NCBI GenBank assembly: GCA_013397435.1
Contig: VZRG01000855.1
Location: 167,892-231,891, forward strand
Source of the DNA: Erythrocercus mccallii
Taxonomy: Eukaryota; Chordata; Aves; Passeriformes; Dicruridae
Length of the DNA stretch: 64,000 nucleotides
Direction: 5' to 3'
The notes under the pieces were generated by a model. That model searched no databases, was not told where the DNA came from, and saw only the letters and a list, made by a program, of their open reading frames with translations. Below, one piece after another: positions 60,601 through 64,000 of this stretch. Both the position numbers and the translations under genes were made by a program. Position 1 is the stretch's first letter; the number at the start of each line of letters is the position of its first letter.

Positions 60601-63600
60601 TTCCCTTCCCTTCCCTTCCCTTCCCTTCCCTTCCCTTCACTTCCCTTCCCTTCCCTTCCCTTCCCTTCCCTTCCCTTCCCTTCCCTTCGCTTCCCTTCCC
60701 TTCCCTTCCCTTCCCTTCCCTTCCCTTCCCTTCCCTTCTCTTCCCTTCCCTTCCCTTCCCTTCCCTTCCCTTCCCTTCCCTTCCCTTCGCTTCCCTTCCC
60801 TTCCCTTCCCTTCCCTTCCCTTCCCTTCCCTTCCCTTCTCTTCCCTTCCCTTCCCTTCCCTTCCCTTCCCTTCCCTTCCCTTCCCTTCACTTCCCTTCCC
60901 TTCCCTTCCCTTCCCTTCCCTTCCCTTCCCTTCCCTTCTCTTCCCTTCCCTTCCCTTCCCTTCCCTTCCCTTCCCTTCCCTTCCCTTCTCTTCCCTTCCC
61001 TTCCCTTCCCTTCCCTTCCCTTCCCTTCCCTTCCCTTCCCTTCCCTTCCCTTCCCTTCCCTTCCCTTCCCTTCCCTTCCCTTCCCTTCTCTTCCCTTCCC
61101 TTCCCTTCCCTTCCCTTCCCTTCCCTTCCCTTCCCTTCTCTTCCCTTCCCTTCCCTTCCCTTCCCTTCCCTTCCCTTCCCTTCCCTTCCCTTCCCTTCCC
61201 TTCCCTTCCCTTCCCTTCCCTTCCCTTCCCTTCCCTTCTCTTCCCTTCCCTTCCCTTCCCTTCCCTTCCCTTCCCTTCCCTTCCCTTCACTTCCCTTCCC
61301 TTCCCTTCCCTTCCCTTCCCTTCCCTTCCCTTCCCTTCACTTCCCTTCCCTTCCCTTCCCTTCCCTTCCCTTCCCTTCCCTTCCCTTCACTTCCCTTCCC
61401 TTCCCTTCCCTTCCCTTCCCTTCCCTTCCCTTCCCTTCGCTTCCCTTCCCTTCCCTTCCCTTCCCTTCCCTTCCCTTCCCTTCCCTTCTCTTCCCTTCCC
61501 TTCCCTTCCCTTCCCTTCCCTTCCCTTCCCTTCCCTTCACTTCCCTTCCCTTCCCTTCCCTTCCCTTCCCTTCCCTTCCCTTCCCTTCGCTTCCCTTCCC
61601 TTCCCTTCCCTTCCCTTCCCTTCCCTTCCCTTCCCTTCCCTTCCCTTCCCTTCCCTTCCCTTCCCTTCCCTTCCCTTCCCTTCCCTTCCCTTCCCTTCCC
61701 TTCCCTTCCCTTCCCTTCCCTTCCCTTCCCTTCCCTTCACTTCCCTTCCCTTCCCTTCCCTTCCCTTCCCTTCCCTTCCCTTCCCTTCGCTTCCCTTCCC
61801 TTCCCTTCCCTTCCCTTCCCTTCCCTTCCCTTCCCTTCACTTCCCTTCCCTTCCCTTCCCTTCCCTTCCCTTCCCTTCCCTTCCCTTCGCTTCCCTTCCC
61901 TTCCCTTCCCTTCCCTTCCCTTCCCTTCCCTTCCCTTCTCTTCCCTTCCCTTCCCTTCCCTTCCCTTCCCTTCCCTTCCCTTCCCTTCTCTTCCCTTCCC
62001 TTCCCTTCCCTTCCCTTCCCTTCCCTTCCCTTCCCTTCCCTTCCCTTCCCTTCCCTTCCCTTCCCTTCCCTTCCCTTCCCTTCCCTTCACTTCCCTTCCC
62101 TTCCCTTCCCTTCCCTTCCCTTCCCTTCCCTTCCCTTCCCTTCCCTTCCCTTCCCTTCCCTTCCCTTCCCTTCCCTTCCCTTCCCTTCACTTCCCTTCCC
62201 TTCCCTTCCCTTCCCTTCCCTTCCCTTCCCTTCCCTTCGCTTCCCTTCCCTTCCCTTCCCTTCCCTTCCCTTCCCTTCCCTTCCCTTCGCTTCCCTTCCC
62301 TTCCCTTCCCTTCCCTTCCCTTCCCTTCCCTTCCCTTCTCTTCCCTTCCCTTCCCTTCCCTTCCCTTCCCTTCCCTTCCCTTCCCTTCTCTTCCCTTCCC
62401 TTCCCTTCCCTTCCCTTCCCTTCCCTTCCCTTCCCTTCCCTTCCCTTCCCTTCCCTTCCCTTCCCTTCCCTTCCCTTCCCTTCCCTTCCCTTCCCTTCCC
62501 TTCCCTTCCCTTCCCTTCCCTTCCCTTCCCTTCCCTTCCCTTCCCTTCCCTTCCCTTCCCTTCCCTTCCCTTCCCTTCCCTTCCCTTCTCTTCCCTTCCC
62601 TTCCCTTCCCTTCCCTTCCCTTCCCTTCCCTTCCCTTCCCTTCCCTTCCCTTCCCTTCCCTTCCCTTCCCTTCCCTTCCCTTCCCTTCCCTTCCCTTCCC
62701 TTCCCTTCCCTTCCCTTCCCTTCCCTTCCCTTCCCTTCGCTTCCCTTCCCTTCCCTTCCCTTCCCTTCCCTTCCCTTCCCTTCCCTTCTCTTCCCTTCCC
62801 TTCCCTTCCCTTCCCTTCCCTTCCCTTCCCTTCCCTTCTCTTCCCTTCCCTTCCCTTCCCTTCCCTTCCCTTCCCTTCCCTTCCCTTCCCTTCCCTTCCC
62901 TTCCCTTCCCTTCCCTTCCCTTCCCTTCCCTTCCCTTCACTTCCCTTCCCTTCCCTTCCCTTCCCTTCCCTTCCCTTCCCTTCCCTTCACTTCCCTTCCC
63001 TTCCCTTCCCTTCCCTTCCCTTCCCTTCCCTTCCCTTCTCTTCCCTTCCCTTCCCTTCCCTTCCCTTCCCTTCCCTTCCCTTCCCTTCGCTTCCCTTCCC
63101 TTCCCTTCCCTTCCCTTCCCTTCCCTTCCCTTCCCTTCACTTCCCTTCCCTTCCCTTCCCTTCCCTTCCCTTCCCTTCCCTTCCCTTCACTTCCCTTCCC
63201 TTCCCTTCCCTTCCCTTCCCTTCCCTTCCCTTCCCTTCACTTCCCTTCCCTTCCCTTCCCTTCCCTTCCCTTCCCTTCCCTTCCCTTCACTTCCCTTCCC
63301 TTCCCTTCCCTTCCCTTCCCTTCCCTTCCCTTCCCTTCACTTCCCTTCCCTTCCCTTCCCTTCCCTTCCCTTCCCTTCCCTTCCCTTCTCTTCCCTTCCC
63401 TTCCCTTCCCTTCCCTTCCCTTCCCTTCCCTTCCCTTCTCTTCCCTTCCCTTCCCTTCCCTTCCCTTCCCTTCCCTTCCCTTCCCTTCACTTCCCTTCCC
63501 TTCCCTTCCCTTCCCTTCCCTTCCCTTCCCTTCCCTTCTCTTCCCTTCCCTTCCCTTCCCTTCCCTTCCCTTCCCTTCCCTTCCCTTCACTTCCCTTCCC

Positions 63601-64000
63601 TTCCCTTCCCTTCCCTTCCCTTCCCTTCCCTTCCCTTCTCTTCCCTTCCCTTCCCTTCCCTTCCCTTCCCTTCCCTTCCCTTCCCTTCCCTTCCCTTCCC
63701 TTCCCTTCCCTTCCCTTCCCTTCCCTTCCCTTCCCTTCGCTTCCCTTCCCTTCCCTTCCCTTCCCTTCCCTTCCCTTCCCTTCCCTTCTCTTCCCTTCCC
63801 TTCCCTTCCCTTCCCTTCCCTTCCCTTCCCTTCCCTTCCCTTCCCTTCCCTTCCCTTCCCTTCCCTTCCCTTCCCTTCCCTTCCCTTCACTTCCCTTCCC
63901 TTCCCTTCCCTTCCCTTCCCTTCCCTTCCCTTCCCTTCTCTTCCCTTCCCTTCCCTTCCCTTCCCTTCCCTTCCCTTCCCTTCCCTTCCCTTCCCTTCCC
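48641..64000. repeat. (TTCCC)n array, more than 15.3 kb, with a strict 50-base super-period
   Basis: The whole stretch is TTCCC pentamers (GGGAA on the other strand). In every tenth pentamer the fourth base varies (TTCNC), always at positions equal to 39 modulo 50 (48689, 48739, 48789 ... 63989). I read about 307 such sites: about 93 A, 97 T, 63 C, 54 G. I saw no other substitution and no insertion or deletion. The array is open at the right edge of the window. Minus-strand frames of 67, 117, 167, 217 and more codons are GTG-initiated KGREG repeats whose ends are set by A at a variable site, which makes TGA in one frame. They are not genes. Whether the array is real or an assembly product is discussed in the findings. 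Confidence 0.97.

Noticed and set aside
48687..63890. Dozens of minus-strand frames of 67 to 467 codons encoding KGREG repeats
   Set aside because: They are translations of the GGGAA array. All start at GTG. The lengths differ by multiples of 50 codons because three 50-base units equal 150 bases and a TGA arises only when the variable base is A in one frame. No promoter, no non-repeat domain and no codon bias are present.
48641..64000. CRISPR-like array or an encoded message in the spaced variable bases
   Set aside because: There are no spacers, only one free base per 50, and the locus is vertebrate. The ordered bases show no obvious repeat or skewed pattern by eye, so I do not claim encoded information.
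48641..64000. Telomere or interstitial telomeric repeat
   Set aside because: The vertebrate telomere unit is the hexamer TTAGGG/CCCTAA. This unit is the pentamer TTCCC/GGGAA, and no TTAGGG is present.

Overview
This window is avian nuclear DNA. It is AT-rich and gene-poor. It contains two truncated CR1 LINE copies, at least two LTRs that match my memory of a common bird LTR family, and two exons of a vertebrate gene with canonical GT-AG introns. The one gene I can identify is CDC42SE2 (CDC42 small effector 2, also called SPEC2), on the + strand. A small songbird-like genome is likely, but the order cannot be fixed from the sequence alone.

Layout: 1-16136 is non-coding and is probably CDC42SE2 intron. 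It holds a compound GGAT/GATA microsatellite (3619-3684), a CR1 3' end (5472-5789), a GC-rich probable solo LTR (9689-10346) and a possible ancient MIR/CORE-SINE-like fragment (about 15455-15570). The CRIB-domain exon is 16137-16238 and the C-terminal coding exon is 20665-20763. The 3' UTR probably runs to tandem poly(A) signals at 23052 and 23111. The short first coding exon (18 codons in the family) was not found and probably lies upstream of the window. From about 23.1 to 47.2 kb I see no gene. This stretch has two LTRs with related termini in opposite orientation (30378-31407 minus, 44986-45516 plus) and some GC-elevated blocks. At 47241-47607 an antisense CR1 is interrupted by another LTR end (47608-47849), which runs into a 755-base assembly gap (47850-48604).

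The last 24% of the window (48641-64000, running off the edge) is one TTCCC pentanucleotide array. It has a rigid 50-base super-period: nine TTCCC pentamers plus one TTCNC, where N can be any base. The variable base always falls at positions equal to 39 modulo 50. I found no other substitution and no phase shift over about 307 units. By hand count the variable bases are about 93 A, 97 T, 63 C and 54 G, and read in order they show no CpG depletion. They therefore look like independent draws with genome-like composition, not a derived satellite. This is the strangest signal here. An assembly, gap-fill or file-processing artefact is the leading explanation, and a real higher-order satellite is the alternative. 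The long KGREG-repeat reading frames on the minus strand are only translations of this array.
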